Below are positions 7,817 through 16,927 of a stretch of 64,000 nt of DNA, in pieces. The notes beneath the pieces were generated by a model. It had not been told where the DNA came from, searched no databases, and worked only from the letters and a program-made list of their open reading frames with translations. Positions within the stretch are counted from its first letter, which is position 1. Each line of letters opens with the position of its first letter. The stretch comes from Bacillota bacterium (lineage in GTDB: Bacteria > Bacillota > Clostridia > Acetivibrionales > JANLFN01): positions 55,874 to 119,873 of the forward strand of contig JAEZTC010000009.1 in assembly GCA_023421675.1 (NCBI GenBank). The letters are read 5' to 3'. Made by a program: the position numbers and the translations under genes.

Positions 7817-9645
7817 CCTGAGATAATTTCGTCTGCTTTTTCAAGTCCCTCAATTGCAGTCTGTTTTTCCTTTTCTGAAGCAGCATCTCCTATAAACGTT
7901 CCATTTGCAAGGACCGCATAGTTCTTGGTTGTCTTAAGCAGAATCCGGCCCATTGCAGTATTACTGAATTTATTTTCATCAATACCCATCAAATAAGCAA
8001 CTGTTGGCATTATATCTACCTGTCCTCCGATAACAGGGCTTATTTCACCCTGATAACTCTTTTGATAAATTATAAGAGGCACCCGTTTATTTTCTTCCTG
8101 CCACCAGCTTTCAGAGGGTTCGATCTTTTCTATTTCATCCTGATAATACTTATGCACACCGCAATGGTCACCGTAAACTACAACTACAGTGTTATCCAAC
8201 ATATGATCTTGATCCAGCTTTTCAATGAACTTGCCTATTTGTTCATCAGTATAATGTACGCTTTGTAAATAGCCTCCCATTTTAGTTGTATCAAAATCTT
8301 CTTTTAGTTTTAACTTCCTGTATTTCTGCGGAATATCAAACGGACCATGGCTTGTAAGAGTAACCATAAATGTATAAAAAGGTTGTTTTTGCGCAGCAAT
8401 TATAGGTTCAACCTGCTTGAAATATGAGCCGTCACTAAGCCCTAGACCTATAAGCTCATCCTGTTTAAAGCGTTTTGCATCAATACATTCCTGAAAACCT
8501 ATTGATTTCAAGGCCGGCATCCAGTTCCAGTAAGCACCTTTGTCCGGGTGTATTGCAAGTGTGCTGTAACCCTTGGACTGCATCATTAAAGGCAATGAGT
8601 TATAGCTATTGTTGGGGAAACGGAAAAATGTGCTTCCCCTTCTAACAGGATAAACAGAGGTATTTGTCATTAAGTCCGCATCTGAGCTGGTTCCAAGATT
8701 AACCTGTTCATAAATATTCGGAATGTATATGCTGTTTCCAAGCAGCTTGTTTAAGTTAGGAGTTATTTCCTGCCCGTCAATACTTTTACCTATAACAAAG
8801 TTTTCCAGTGATTCCACCTGGAGTATAAGCAGGTTCTTCCCTTTGAATATGCCTTTATACTTGTTGTCGGGGAGATTTTCCTTTTTATCATTGAACCAGT
8901 TTTCCAGTTCTTGTCGGCTTGATGTATTGAGTGATACCGTCCTAGAATCCTTAAAGTAGGTATAAACATCATATATATGATATCCGATAGGCGAAAGATC
9001 TGTTATTGTCTGCGCAGGTGTCCAGCAAGTTTTGAACAAAAACTGAGGTCCTGTCTTCTGTATATCAAGTTTGTAATGGGCATAGGTAAGTGTCAATACA
9101 GGCACAATAATAAAAATCAAAAAATACGGAATGTTTCTTTTAGTATTCTTGTAAGGTTTTTTTATAAAGAAAGCACCTATGAAAATAACGAGCGAATCAA
9201 ATATTACAAAAATGTCGAGCGGCCTGGCCATTGAAAGAATGCTATCACCGAGGTTATCCAGGTTTACAAGCTCACTTAGCTGATGCATTGAAAGAAAAGC
9301 CCCGAAACCTCTGAAGTGCCAGATGTCGAATATAAGTATAATGGAAAAAACAAGGTTAAAAATCGCAAGATACCACATATGCTTTCTGCCTTTTAAAAGC
9401 AGACAGAAAGAAAGAGCAATCAGTGCAAAACACATGTAAATTATCAGACCGGGCAAAAACTTTGTTATGCTTCCGGCACTTGAAATCTTAAAGCTTGCAT
9501 TTACAACAAGTGATATAGACAATATGGATTTAAGAATTATAGCAACAAATGTGTAATGAAATAAAAAATCCTTTAACTGAGATTTAGACCTTATTTTTAA
9601 GCCGTTAAAAACTTTTTTTACAAATTCTAATACTTGCTGTTTCAT
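7795..9645 (-). CDS. LtaS/MdoB-type phosphoglycerol transferase, array copy 1
   Basis: 616 residues. LTA synthases and OpgB/MdoB move glycerol-phosphate from phosphatidylglycerol to a sugar or a growing polymer outside the membrane. Five N-terminal membrane helices (between about 30 and 190) precede an extracellular sulfatase-fold domain. Metal and active-site residues visible are E278 (VESLENF), the GTSSDADL nucleophile loop (319-326), H366, H433 (TSHGPF) and D493-H494 (YGDHCGVH). Gapless eye alignment with staphylococcal LtaS puts Ser320 where Thr300 lies. It is the last gene of a run of four tandem paralogues behind the GT2 gene at 16673. Whether it makes lipoteichoic acid or decorates another glycan is open. 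Confidence 0.88.
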   Translation of the reverse strand: MKQQVLEFVKKVFNGLKIRSKSQLKDFLFHYTFVAIILKSILSISLVVNASFKISSAGSITKFLPGLIIYMCFALIALSFCLLLKGRKHMWYLAIFNLVFSIILIFDIWHFRGFGAFLSMHQLSELVNLDNLGDSILSMARPLDIFVIFDSLVIFIGAFFIKKPYKNTKRNIPYFLIFIIVPVLTLTYAHYKLDIQKTGPQFLFKTCWTPAQTITDLSPIGYHIYDVYTYFKDSRTVSLNTSSRQELENWFNDKKENLPDNKYKGIFKGKNLLILQVESLENFVIGKSIDGQEITPNLNKLLGNSIYIPNIYEQVNLGTSSDADLMTNTSVYPVRRGSTFFRFPNNSYNSLPLMMQSKGYSTLAIHPDKGAYWNWMPALKSIGFQECIDAKRFKQDELIGLGLSDGSYFKQVEPIIAAQKQPFYTFMVTLTSHGPFDIPQKYRKLKLKEDFDTTKMGGYLQSVHYTDEQIGKFIEKLDQDHMLDNTVVVVYGDHCGVHKYYQDEIEKIEPSESWWQEENKRVPLIIYQKSYQGEISPVIGGQVDIMPTVAYLMGIDENKFSNTAMGRILLKTTKNYAVLANGTFIGDAASEKEKQTAIEGLEKADEIISGNYFRVK

Positions 9646-9688
9646 ACTTACCCCTATTTCAACTATCTTTTATTTAAACTTATTCGTA

Positions 9689-11539
9689 TCATTTATATTC
9701 TTTACTGAAATAATCCGATGTTACTATTTTATCAGCTATATCTATACCTTTCAAAGCCTTATTTTTATTTTCCGCATCTGTGGTTGTGCCCACATAGGCG
9801 TAATCATTCAGTACAGCAAAATCCTTATTGGTTTTTACAAGAATTCTACCCATAGCAGTATTCTTGAAGCTATTCTCATCTATACCCATAAGATAGGCTA
9901 TTGTAGGCATTATATCTATTTGTCCGCCAGTTATGGTAAGTTTTTCGGCAGCAGCATTCTTCTGATAAATTATCAGTGGTACGCGTTTATTCTTTTCAAG
10001 CCACCAGTTTTCCTGAGGCTTAATATTGTTCAGTTCATCCTGGTAATATTTATGAACTCCACAATGGTCACCATATATAACTACTACAGTATTATCAAGT
10101 AAATGCTTATTATCAAGCTCATTAAGAAATTTCCCAATCTGCTCATCAGTATAATGTGCACTCTGAAAATACCCGCCAAGCCTGTTAGAATCCAGGCCTT
10201 TATCAAGCTTCATTGTTCTTAATCTTTGCGGAAGATTAAACGGGCTATGGCTTGTAAGTGTAACTGCGAAGGTATAAAACGGCTGCTTTTGTGACTCAAT
10301 TACAGGAACCAGCTGTCTGAAATATGAAGCATCACTAAGTCCAAGACCTATCATATCATCCTGAACAAAGTATTTTGAGTCCATTGTTTTCTGGAAGCCT
10401 ATTGATTTTAAGGACGGAGCCCAGTTCCAGTAACCACCCTTATCCGAGTGTATCGCAGTAGTAGTGTAGCCCATTGACTGCATAAGCTTTGGCAGGGAAT
10501 TGTATTTGTTGTTAGGGTACCTGAAAAAGGTACTTCCCTTTCGGATGGGATAAACAGACGTATTTGTCATAAGGTCTGCATCCGAGCTGCAGCCGGTATT
10601 CACCTGCTCATATATGTTTGAAAAATAAAGGCTGTTTTTTAATAACCTATTTAAGTTTGGAGTTATTTCCTGACCTTCAACGCTTTGATTTATAACAAAG
10701 TTCTCCAGTGACTCTATTTGCAGGATTAAAAGGTTTTTCCCCTTAAACATGCTCTTATACTTATTGTCGGGGAGATTTTCCTGTTTGTCTTTATACCACT
10801 GTGTTATTTCTTTCTTGTCTTTTGAGCTCAGCGAAGTATTCATATCCTCAAAAAAGAAGGAGTATGCATCTACAAAGTGATAGCCTAAGGGTGAGAGATT
10901 GGTTATTGTCTGAGGTGGATTCCAATACTTGTAAAACAGTCTCTGAGGTCCCGCTTGTTTTACATCAAGCTCATAATATGCAAGTAACAATGTAAGTATT
11001 GGTACTATAAGAAAAATAAAAAAGTACGGAACATTTCTTTCCGCTTTTTTATAAGGCTTTTTAAAAAATAGAAAAGCAATGAAAATACCTAAAGCATCAA
11101 TTATAAACAAAAAGTCCCATTGACGTGACATTGAAAAAATACTGTCACCCAGATTATCCAGGTTAACCAGCTGTCCGAGCTGATGCACCGAAAGGAATGA
11201 CGCAAATCCTCTGTAGTACCAGATATCAAAAATAAGAAGTATTGAAAAGACAAGGTTTAATATTACAAGATACCACAGCCTTTTCCTACCTTTAAAAAGA
11301 AGAGCAAACGACATGACTATTAGAACAAAGGTACTGTATACTACAAGTCCAATAAAAAGCACAAGAAAATTTATCTTACCGGAGGAATTGTTTACTATCA
11401 GTACAGTGGTAAGTATGGACTTCAGCAGTATAGCCAAAAAGGTATAGTGAAAAAGGTAATCTCTTACCTGATTACCCGATTTAGTTTTAAAGTAACTGAA
11501 AAAGCGCTTGGTATTAACCAGAAGTAATTCCCTATTCAT
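9689..11539 (-). CDS. LtaS/MdoB-type phosphoglycerol transferase, array copy 2
   Basis: 616 residues with the same plan as copy 1: five membrane helices, then the sulfatase-fold catalytic domain with IESLENF, SHSPF and YGDHCGVHKYY. It is closest to copy 3, sharing an almost identical start (KRFFSYFK.KSG.QVRDYLFHYT), so these two are probably the most recent duplicates. The nucleophile loop reads GCSSDADL: the residue before the presumed Ser nucleophile is Cys where the other three copies have Thr. Gaps to neighbours are about 50 bases and there is no obvious internal terminator, so it is probably co-transcribed. A GAGGGTG site precedes the ATG. Confidence 0.88.
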   Translation of the reverse strand: MNRELLLVNTKRFFSYFKTKSGNQVRDYLFHYTFLAILLKSILTTVLIVNNSSGKINFLVLFIGLVVYSTFVLIVMSFALLFKGRKRLWYLVILNLVFSILLIFDIWYYRGFASFLSVHQLGQLVNLDNLGDSIFSMSRQWDFLFIIDALGIFIAFLFFKKPYKKAERNVPYFFIFLIVPILTLLLAYYELDVKQAGPQRLFYKYWNPPQTITNLSPLGYHFVDAYSFFFEDMNTSLSSKDKKEITQWYKDKQENLPDNKYKSMFKGKNLLILQIESLENFVINQSVEGQEITPNLNRLLKNSLYFSNIYEQVNTGCSSDADLMTNTSVYPIRKGSTFFRYPNNKYNSLPKLMQSMGYTTTAIHSDKGGYWNWAPSLKSIGFQKTMDSKYFVQDDMIGLGLSDASYFRQLVPVIESQKQPFYTFAVTLTSHSPFNLPQRLRTMKLDKGLDSNRLGGYFQSAHYTDEQIGKFLNELDNKHLLDNTVVVIYGDHCGVHKYYQDELNNIKPQENWWLEKNKRVPLIIYQKNAAAEKLTITGGQIDIMPTIAYLMGIDENSFKNTAMGRILVKTNKDFAVLNDYAYVGTTTDAENKNKALKGIDIADKIVTSDYFSKEYK

Positions 11540-11591
11540 CCTGCACCCTCTTTAACCGCAAATTTATATTAATATACAATTTATAATTTTA

Positions 11592-13460
11592 CTACTTTTT
11601 CTTATTTGAATATGCCGGGTAAAAATAATTGGATGATATTATTTTATCAGCAAAATCAATACCTTTCAAAGCCCAGTTTTTAGTTTTTTCATCAGTAGTA
11701 GATCCCACATAGGTACGATTGTTTAGAACTGCAAAATCCCTGTTTGTATTAACCAGGATTCTACCCATTGCGGTATCTTTAAAGTTATTTTTATCAATCC
11801 CCATAAGGTATGATATTGTTGGCATAATGTCTATCTGCCCGCCTGTTACCGTTAGTTTTTCTGCAGGCATATTCTTCTGATAAATAATGAGCGGTACACA
11901 TCTATTCTTCTCCAGCCACCAGTTTTCCTGCGGCTTTATATTGTATAGCTCATCTTGGTAATACTTGTGAACACCGCAATGATCGCCATAAATAACTACA
12001 ACGGTATTGTCAAGTAAGTGGTTTTGATCAAGCTCATCAAGAAACTTTCCGATTTTTTCATCTGTATAGTGAAAACTTTGGAAATAACCTCCGAGCTTTG
12101 TAGAATCAAACTCTTTATCAAGGTTCAGAGATCTATACTTTTGTGGAATATTAAATGGTCCGTGACTGCTCAGTGTTACTATGAAATTAAAAAATGGCTG
12201 CTTCTGTGAAACAATCTTAGGTACCAATTGCCTGAAATATGAGCCGTCACTAAGTCCAAGGCCTATTTCCTCATCATGTACAAAGCTCTTTGAATCTATG
12301 CACTTCTGGAAACCTATTGATTTTAATGCAGGCATCCAATTCCAATAGCCTCCCTTATCGGAATGTATTGCCGTAGTACTATAACCCATTGACTGCATGA
12401 GTTTGGGCAGGGAATTATATGTATTGTTTGGATACCTAAAAAATGTACTTCCCTTTCTTATTGGATACACAGAAGTGTTTATCATTAAATCTGCATCCGA
12501 GCTGGTTCCAAGGTTTACCTGCTCATAAATATTAGGGAAATAGATGCTGTTCTTTAATATCCTGTTCAGGGTTGGGGTTATTTCCTCTCCATTAATACTT
12601 TGGTTTATGACAAAGTTTTCAAGAGATTCTACCTGTAAAACTAAAAGGTTTTTACCCTTGAACATGCCTTTATACTTATTATCGGGGAGGTCCTCCTGTT
12701 TATCCCTATACCATTGTTCAATCTCTTTCTTTTCTTGAGAACTGATAGATGAAGCGCTTAAATCCTTAAAATAGGAGTAAACATCAAAAAAGTGGTATCC
12801 GATTGGTGACAAATCCGTTATAGTTTGTGCAGGCGTCCAAAAAGTATCAAACAATCTCTGGGGTCCGACTTTTTTTATATCCATTTCATAATGCGCAATT
12901 GATAAAAGTACTATCGGTACCATAAGAAAGATAAAGAAATATGGTACATTTCTTTTAATATTTCTATATGGCTTCTTTACAAATATACTTGCAATAAGAA
13001 TTCCTATCGCATCAATAACAAAAAGAAAGTCCCACTGTCGTGACATTGAAAAAATACTATCCCCAAGATTGTCCAGGTTGACAAGCTGCCCAAGCTGCTG
13101 AACCGAGAGAAATGCTCCAAAGCCCCTGTAATACCATATATCAAAAACTAGCAGTACTGAAAATACAAGATTTAATATTACAAGATACCACAGACGTTTT
13201 CTCCCTTTAAAAAGAAGAGAAAAAGACATGGTAATTAATACAAAGGTACTGTATAACACAAATCCTGCAAGCAACACTAGTAGGTTTAAATTTTTAATAT
13301 CTGAAGAATCATTTACTATCAATGCTGTTGAAAGAATTGATTTTATCAATATTGATAAATAAGTATAATGAAATAAATAATCTCTGACCTGATCACCTGA
13401 TTTAATTTTAAAGTAACTGAAAAAACGTTTTATATTAGCTTGCAGTAATACCCGATTCAT
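11592..13460 (-). CDS. LtaS/MdoB-type phosphoglycerol transferase, array copy 3
   Basis: 622 residues. Five N-terminal membrane helices are followed by the extracellular catalytic domain with VESLENF, the nucleophile loop GTSSDADL, AIHSDKGGYWNW, SSHGPFNIP and YGDHCGVHKYY. All expected metal ligands are present, so it should be active. It is very similar to copy 2 along its whole length. The C-terminus ends in a polar tail (YFYPAYSNKKK) shared with copy 4. The start is an ATG after AAGGGGTACGGG. It lies between copies 2 and 4 in the same orientation. Confidence 0.88.
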   Translation of the reverse strand: MNRVLLQANIKRFFSYFKIKSGDQVRDYLFHYTYLSILIKSILSTALIVNDSSDIKNLNLLVLLAGFVLYSTFVLITMSFSLLFKGRKRLWYLVILNLVFSVLLVFDIWYYRGFGAFLSVQQLGQLVNLDNLGDSIFSMSRQWDFLFVIDAIGILIASIFVKKPYRNIKRNVPYFFIFLMVPIVLLSIAHYEMDIKKVGPQRLFDTFWTPAQTITDLSPIGYHFFDVYSYFKDLSASSISSQEKKEIEQWYRDKQEDLPDNKYKGMFKGKNLLVLQVESLENFVINQSINGEEITPTLNRILKNSIYFPNIYEQVNLGTSSDADLMINTSVYPIRKGSTFFRYPNNTYNSLPKLMQSMGYSTTAIHSDKGGYWNWMPALKSIGFQKCIDSKSFVHDEEIGLGLSDGSYFRQLVPKIVSQKQPFFNFIVTLSSHGPFNIPQKYRSLNLDKEFDSTKLGGYFQSFHYTDEKIGKFLDELDQNHLLDNTVVVIYGDHCGVHKYYQDELYNIKPQENWWLEKNRCVPLIIYQKNMPAEKLTVTGGQIDIMPTISYLMGIDKNNFKDTAMGRILVNTNRDFAVLNNRTYVGSTTDEKTKNWALKGIDFADKIISSNYFYPAYSNKKK

Positions 13461-13509
13461 TCTACCCGTACCCCTTATACCTCAAACCAATTCAATAACA
13501 GTAGTTCGC

Positions 13510-15378
13510 TTATTTTTTGTTTGCATATGCCGGATAGAAATAATTTGATGAAATTATTTTATCTGCAATATCTATTCCTTTTAAAGCTTTATTTTTATCA
13601 TTGCTGTCTTTATCAGAACCTATAAAACTGTAGTCATTGAGGACTGCAAAGTCTTTGTTTGTCTTTACAAGTATCCTTCCCATTGCAGTATCCTTGAACT
13701 TGTTCTCATCTATTCCCATAAGGTATGCCACCGTAGGCATTATGTCTATCTGACCGCCTGTTACCGATAGCTTTTCACCTTTTGTATTTTTCTGATAAAT
13801 TATAAGTGGAATTCTTTTATTGTTATCCAGCCACCAGTTTTCCTGAGGATGAATACTGTACAATTCATCCTGATAATACTTATGAACACCGCAGTGATCA
13901 CCAAAGAATACCACTACCGAATTGTCCAATATGCCATCAGCATCAAGCATTGATAAGAATTCTCCTATTTGCCTGTCAGTATAGTTAAAACTCTGGAAAT
14001 ATCCGCCGAGCTTAGTTTTATCCATACTTTCATCCAGCTTCAGCTGCCTGTACTGCTGTGGAATGTTAAATGGCCCATGGCTTGATAAGGTTACAATAAA
14101 ATTATAAAATGGCTGTTTTTCGGACTTAATTACAGGTTCAAGCTGCTTAAAATACGATCCGTCACTTAAACCCAAACCTATTTGCTCATTCTGATTAAAG
14201 AATTTTGCATCAATACACTTTTGGAAACCGATATTTTTTAATGACATCATCCAGTTCCAATAAGCACCCTTGTCTGAGTGTATTGCAATGGTATTATAAC
14301 CTTCTGCCTGCATCAGCTTGGGCATTGAGTTGTATGAATTTGCCGGAAAGCGGAAAAATGTACTGCCGCGTCTTACAGGATAAACTGAAGTATTGATCAT
14401 CAAATCCGAATCCGAGCTTGTTCCATTGTTTACCTGTTCATATATATTCGGGAAATAAATGCTGTTCGGCAGAAGCTTATTAAGGTTTGGCGTTATTTCC
14501 TGTCCGTTTATCTTCTGGCCTATAACAAAGTTCTCCAATGATTCAACCTGAACCATAATGAGGTTTTTGCCTTTAAACATGCCTTTATATTTATTGTCAG
14601 GCAGGCTTTCATTCTTGCTTTGGTACCAGTCGTTGATTTCTTTTTCCTCAGATTTAGTCAGAGTTTTAGTACTGTTTTCACTTAAATATTCATACGCATC
14701 AAAAAGATGATATCCTAAAGGTGAAAGATTAAATATTGTTTCTCTGGGAGTCCAGCATACTTTGAACAATCTGAATTTGGGGTATCTGTCATGAATATCC
14801 ACCCTATAATGTGTGTAGGAGATAACACCTACTGAAAAAGCAAGGATTATAAAGAAGAATAATACGTTTCTTTTGGCATCCCTATACTGGCCTTTTACAA
14901 AAAACGCTGTTATAAAAATGACTACAGCATCTGCGACAAGCACAAAATCCATCGGCCTTACCATGGAGAATATGCTGTCGCCAAGATTATCAAGGTTTAC
15001 AAGCTGGTTTAGCTGGTGGACAGATAAAAAGGAATTGTAGCCCCTGTAATACCATAAATCGAAAATCATAAGGATAGAAACTACAACGTTAAAAAGCACC
15101 AGATACCAAAATCTCTTCCTTCCCTTGAAAAGAAGGGCAAAAGACATAGGCCCCAGAATAAAGCAGGCATATACAAGATTTGAAGAAATACTTGTTGATG
15201 CCCTTTTAATATCTATAGAAGTAAAGTTGGCACTTGCTATGATACCAAGAAGTGCCAATGATTTTAAAAGTACTATAATAAATGTATATGCAAACAAATA
15301 ATCTGTAAGTTGATCTATTGTCTTTTCTTTCAAATAACTTAAAGACTTCTTACAATGGATAGCCAGTTCTTTCCTCAT
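13510..15378 (-). CDS. LtaS/MdoB-type phosphoglycerol transferase, array copy 4
   Basis: 622 residues and the most divergent of the four in its membrane part (it starts MRKELAIHCKK and has a distinct first helix). The catalytic domain is complete: VESLENFVIG, GTSSDSDL, AIHSDKGAYWNW, SSHGPFNIP and FGDHCGVHKYY. It is the first of the four to be transcribed, 41 bases after the GT2 gene, with an AAGGGAACG site before the ATG. The divergence suggests the array grew by duplication from here or from an older pair. Bacillus also keeps several LtaS paralogues with primase or polymerase roles, but not as a tandem array. Confidence 0.88.
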   Translation of the reverse strand: MRKELAIHCKKSLSYLKEKTIDQLTDYLFAYTFIIVLLKSLALLGIIASANFTSIDIKRASTSISSNLVYACFILGPMSFALLFKGRKRFWYLVLFNVVVSILMIFDLWYYRGYNSFLSVHQLNQLVNLDNLGDSIFSMVRPMDFVLVADAVVIFITAFFVKGQYRDAKRNVLFFFIILAFSVGVISYTHYRVDIHDRYPKFRLFKVCWTPRETIFNLSPLGYHLFDAYEYLSENSTKTLTKSEEKEINDWYQSKNESLPDNKYKGMFKGKNLIMVQVESLENFVIGQKINGQEITPNLNKLLPNSIYFPNIYEQVNNGTSSDSDLMINTSVYPVRRGSTFFRFPANSYNSMPKLMQAEGYNTIAIHSDKGAYWNWMMSLKNIGFQKCIDAKFFNQNEQIGLGLSDGSYFKQLEPVIKSEKQPFYNFIVTLSSHGPFNIPQQYRQLKLDESMDKTKLGGYFQSFNYTDRQIGEFLSMLDADGILDNSVVVFFGDHCGVHKYYQDELYSIHPQENWWLDNNKRIPLIIYQKNTKGEKLSVTGGQIDIMPTVAYLMGIDENKFKDTAMGRILVKTNKDFAVLNDYSFIGSDKDSNDKNKALKGIDIADKIISSNYFYPAYANKK

Positions 15379-15419
15379 GCGTTCCCTTTCATAACAAAGG
15401 AAAAATGCCGTAGCCTTGA

Positions 15420-16673
15420 TCAGCTGACTTTTTCCAATCCCTCTATATCAGATATATCTATTGCGCGGGTATGTATTGTGTGTAACCATTCACGCTTATT
15501 CCTGTTAAAAAAGCCTTGAATGCTTATTGGTATCCAGGTAAGCCCATAAATCGGGAATAGAATAAAATATTTTATGACCTTCAATTTAAATTTACCTTCA
15601 GCTGTTATGAAGATCAGACTGAAGAGTAAGAGTGCTGCTCCTGAAACCAACGATGAAATAATTGTAAATGCAGTGATATTGTTTAAAATAATCATCATTA
15701 TAATGGAGAATAATCCTACAACACCATTTGCGATGGTTATAAACGGCTGCATAAGGTAAAGACCACAGTCAAAAGCCCTGAAATCCTTATCCTTAAAAGC
15801 CTTAACAAAAAGACTTTTTAAATATCTTCCTGCACAGTCACAATGTCCCTGCATCCATCTGGTACGCTGTCTCCATGATTGCTTCAATTTCAAAGGCTTT
15901 TCATCATACACCTTTGCATTGTGCGACCAGGAAACCCTCATGTTTTTTAAAACAAGTCTTAATGAAAACTCAAGATCTTCTGTCAGACATGTAGCTTCCC
16001 AACCGATTTCCTTCAATACATCCATGGACATTACAAATCCTGTTCCGCCAAGAGCGCAGTTAAGTCCGAGATAATGACGAGGAAGCTGGAAGATCCTGTT
16101 GCTTATCCAGTAAGTCATTGAGTAATTTCCTGAAATCCATGAATCGCCAGGATTCTTGCTGTCGAGATAGCCCTGGATAACCTTGTTTCCAAGGCATAAT
16201 TCCTTGTTCATCTCCATAAGAAAATTCGATGAGGCAAGGTTATCTGCGTCGAAAATGCACACTGCATCATATTTAGTATCCATTTTGAATAATTTTTTAA
16301 ATGCCCATTCAAGTGAAAAACCTTTTCCTTTTTTTGTTTCATCAAATCTTTCAAGTGTTTTCGCACCATTTTCCTGTGCTATCTTCGCAGTTTTATCTGA
16401 GCAATTATCTGCAATTACAAATACATCATACATGTTCCTTGGATAATTGAGTTTGTTTAAGTTCTTTACAATGCTTCCTACAACCTTCTCTTCATTATGA
16501 GCTGCTACCAGCACTGCAAATCTATTTACAGGTTTGAAACTTTCTGCAGGTAATTCCTTTCTTCTGAACCATCCAAAAATACCTATTATAAAGTAATAAA
16601 CAAGTATTACCGCTAATATAACCTGTGCAACTAATAACACAATCCAAAAAATATTACCTAAATCCGCTAACAT
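15420..16673 (-). CDS. Membrane glycosyltransferase family 2 (copy B)
   Basis: 417 residues with one N-terminal membrane helix, a GT2 domain with VAAHNEEKVVG, IFDADNLASSNF, CLTEDLEF and SWRQRTRWMQGH, and C-terminal membrane helices. It matches the GT2 at 6537-7781 almost block for block and must be its paralogue. It opens the operon that continues with the four phosphoglycerol transferases; the promoter is at 16742-16714. A GT2 enzyme leading phosphoglycerol transferases recalls OpgH with OpgB in osmoregulated glucan synthesis, or a glycolipid anchor with LtaS. The donor sugar is unknown. Confidence 0.9.
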   Translation of the reverse strand: MLADLGNIFWIVLLVAQVILAVILVYYFIIGIFGWFRRKELPAESFKPVNRFAVLVAAHNEEKVVGSIVKNLNKLNYPRNMYDVFVIADNCSDKTAKIAQENGAKTLERFDETKKGKGFSLEWAFKKLFKMDTKYDAVCIFDADNLASSNFLMEMNKELCLGNKVIQGYLDSKNPGDSWISGNYSMTYWISNRIFQLPRHYLGLNCALGGTGFVMSMDVLKEIGWEATCLTEDLEFSLRLVLKNMRVSWSHNAKVYDEKPLKLKQSWRQRTRWMQGHCDCAGRYLKSLFVKAFKDKDFRAFDCGLYLMQPFITIANGVVGLFSIIMMIILNNITAFTIISSLVSGAALLLFSLIFITAEGKFKLKVIKYFILFPIYGLTWIPISIQGFFNRNKREWLHTIHTRAIDISDIEGLEKVS

Positions 16674-16713
16674 AATTATCTATAACCCCTTATTAAAAAT
16701 AACATTCTAATAA

Positions 16714-16742
16714 AAATTACTCTATATTAATATTATTGTCAA
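16714..16742 (-). promoter_or_regulatory. Promoter of the GT2/phosphoglycerol transferase operon
   Basis: TTGACA (16742-16737) and TAATTT (16719-16714) lie 17 bases apart on the minus strand, about 40 bases before the GT2 start. Together with the clpC terminator just upstream it makes the envelope module an independent transcription unit. Confidence 0.65.
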
Positions 16743-16839
16743 CACATGTTTTACATAATAAATTGCTGATTACCTTATATATTTACTGTTAAAATGAGTA
16801 TAAGCGTTAATTTGTTAACATATTGACGATAATAAAAAA

Positions 16840-16885
16840 AAATCGTAAAAAAAAGGAAACAACGTAAAATAAACATCGTTTCCTT
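16840..16885 (-). terminator. clpC operon terminator
   Basis: On the minus strand AAGGAAAC and GTTTCCTT form an eight-base stem around a 17-base loop, followed by eight T residues and a second T-rich stretch. It lies about 45 bases after the clpC stop codon and would end the ctsR-mcsA-mcsB-clpC transcript. Confidence 0.75.
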
Positions 16886-16927
16886 AAATTATTTACAATT
16901 TGGTAATATTTTTTTAGAATCCCTTCG

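Noticed and set aside
7795..15378. Reading the four tandem genes as sulfatases
   Set aside because: The fold is shared, but there is no CxPxR formylglycine motif; the five-helix membrane domain and the SSDxD loop point to LtaS/MdoB.
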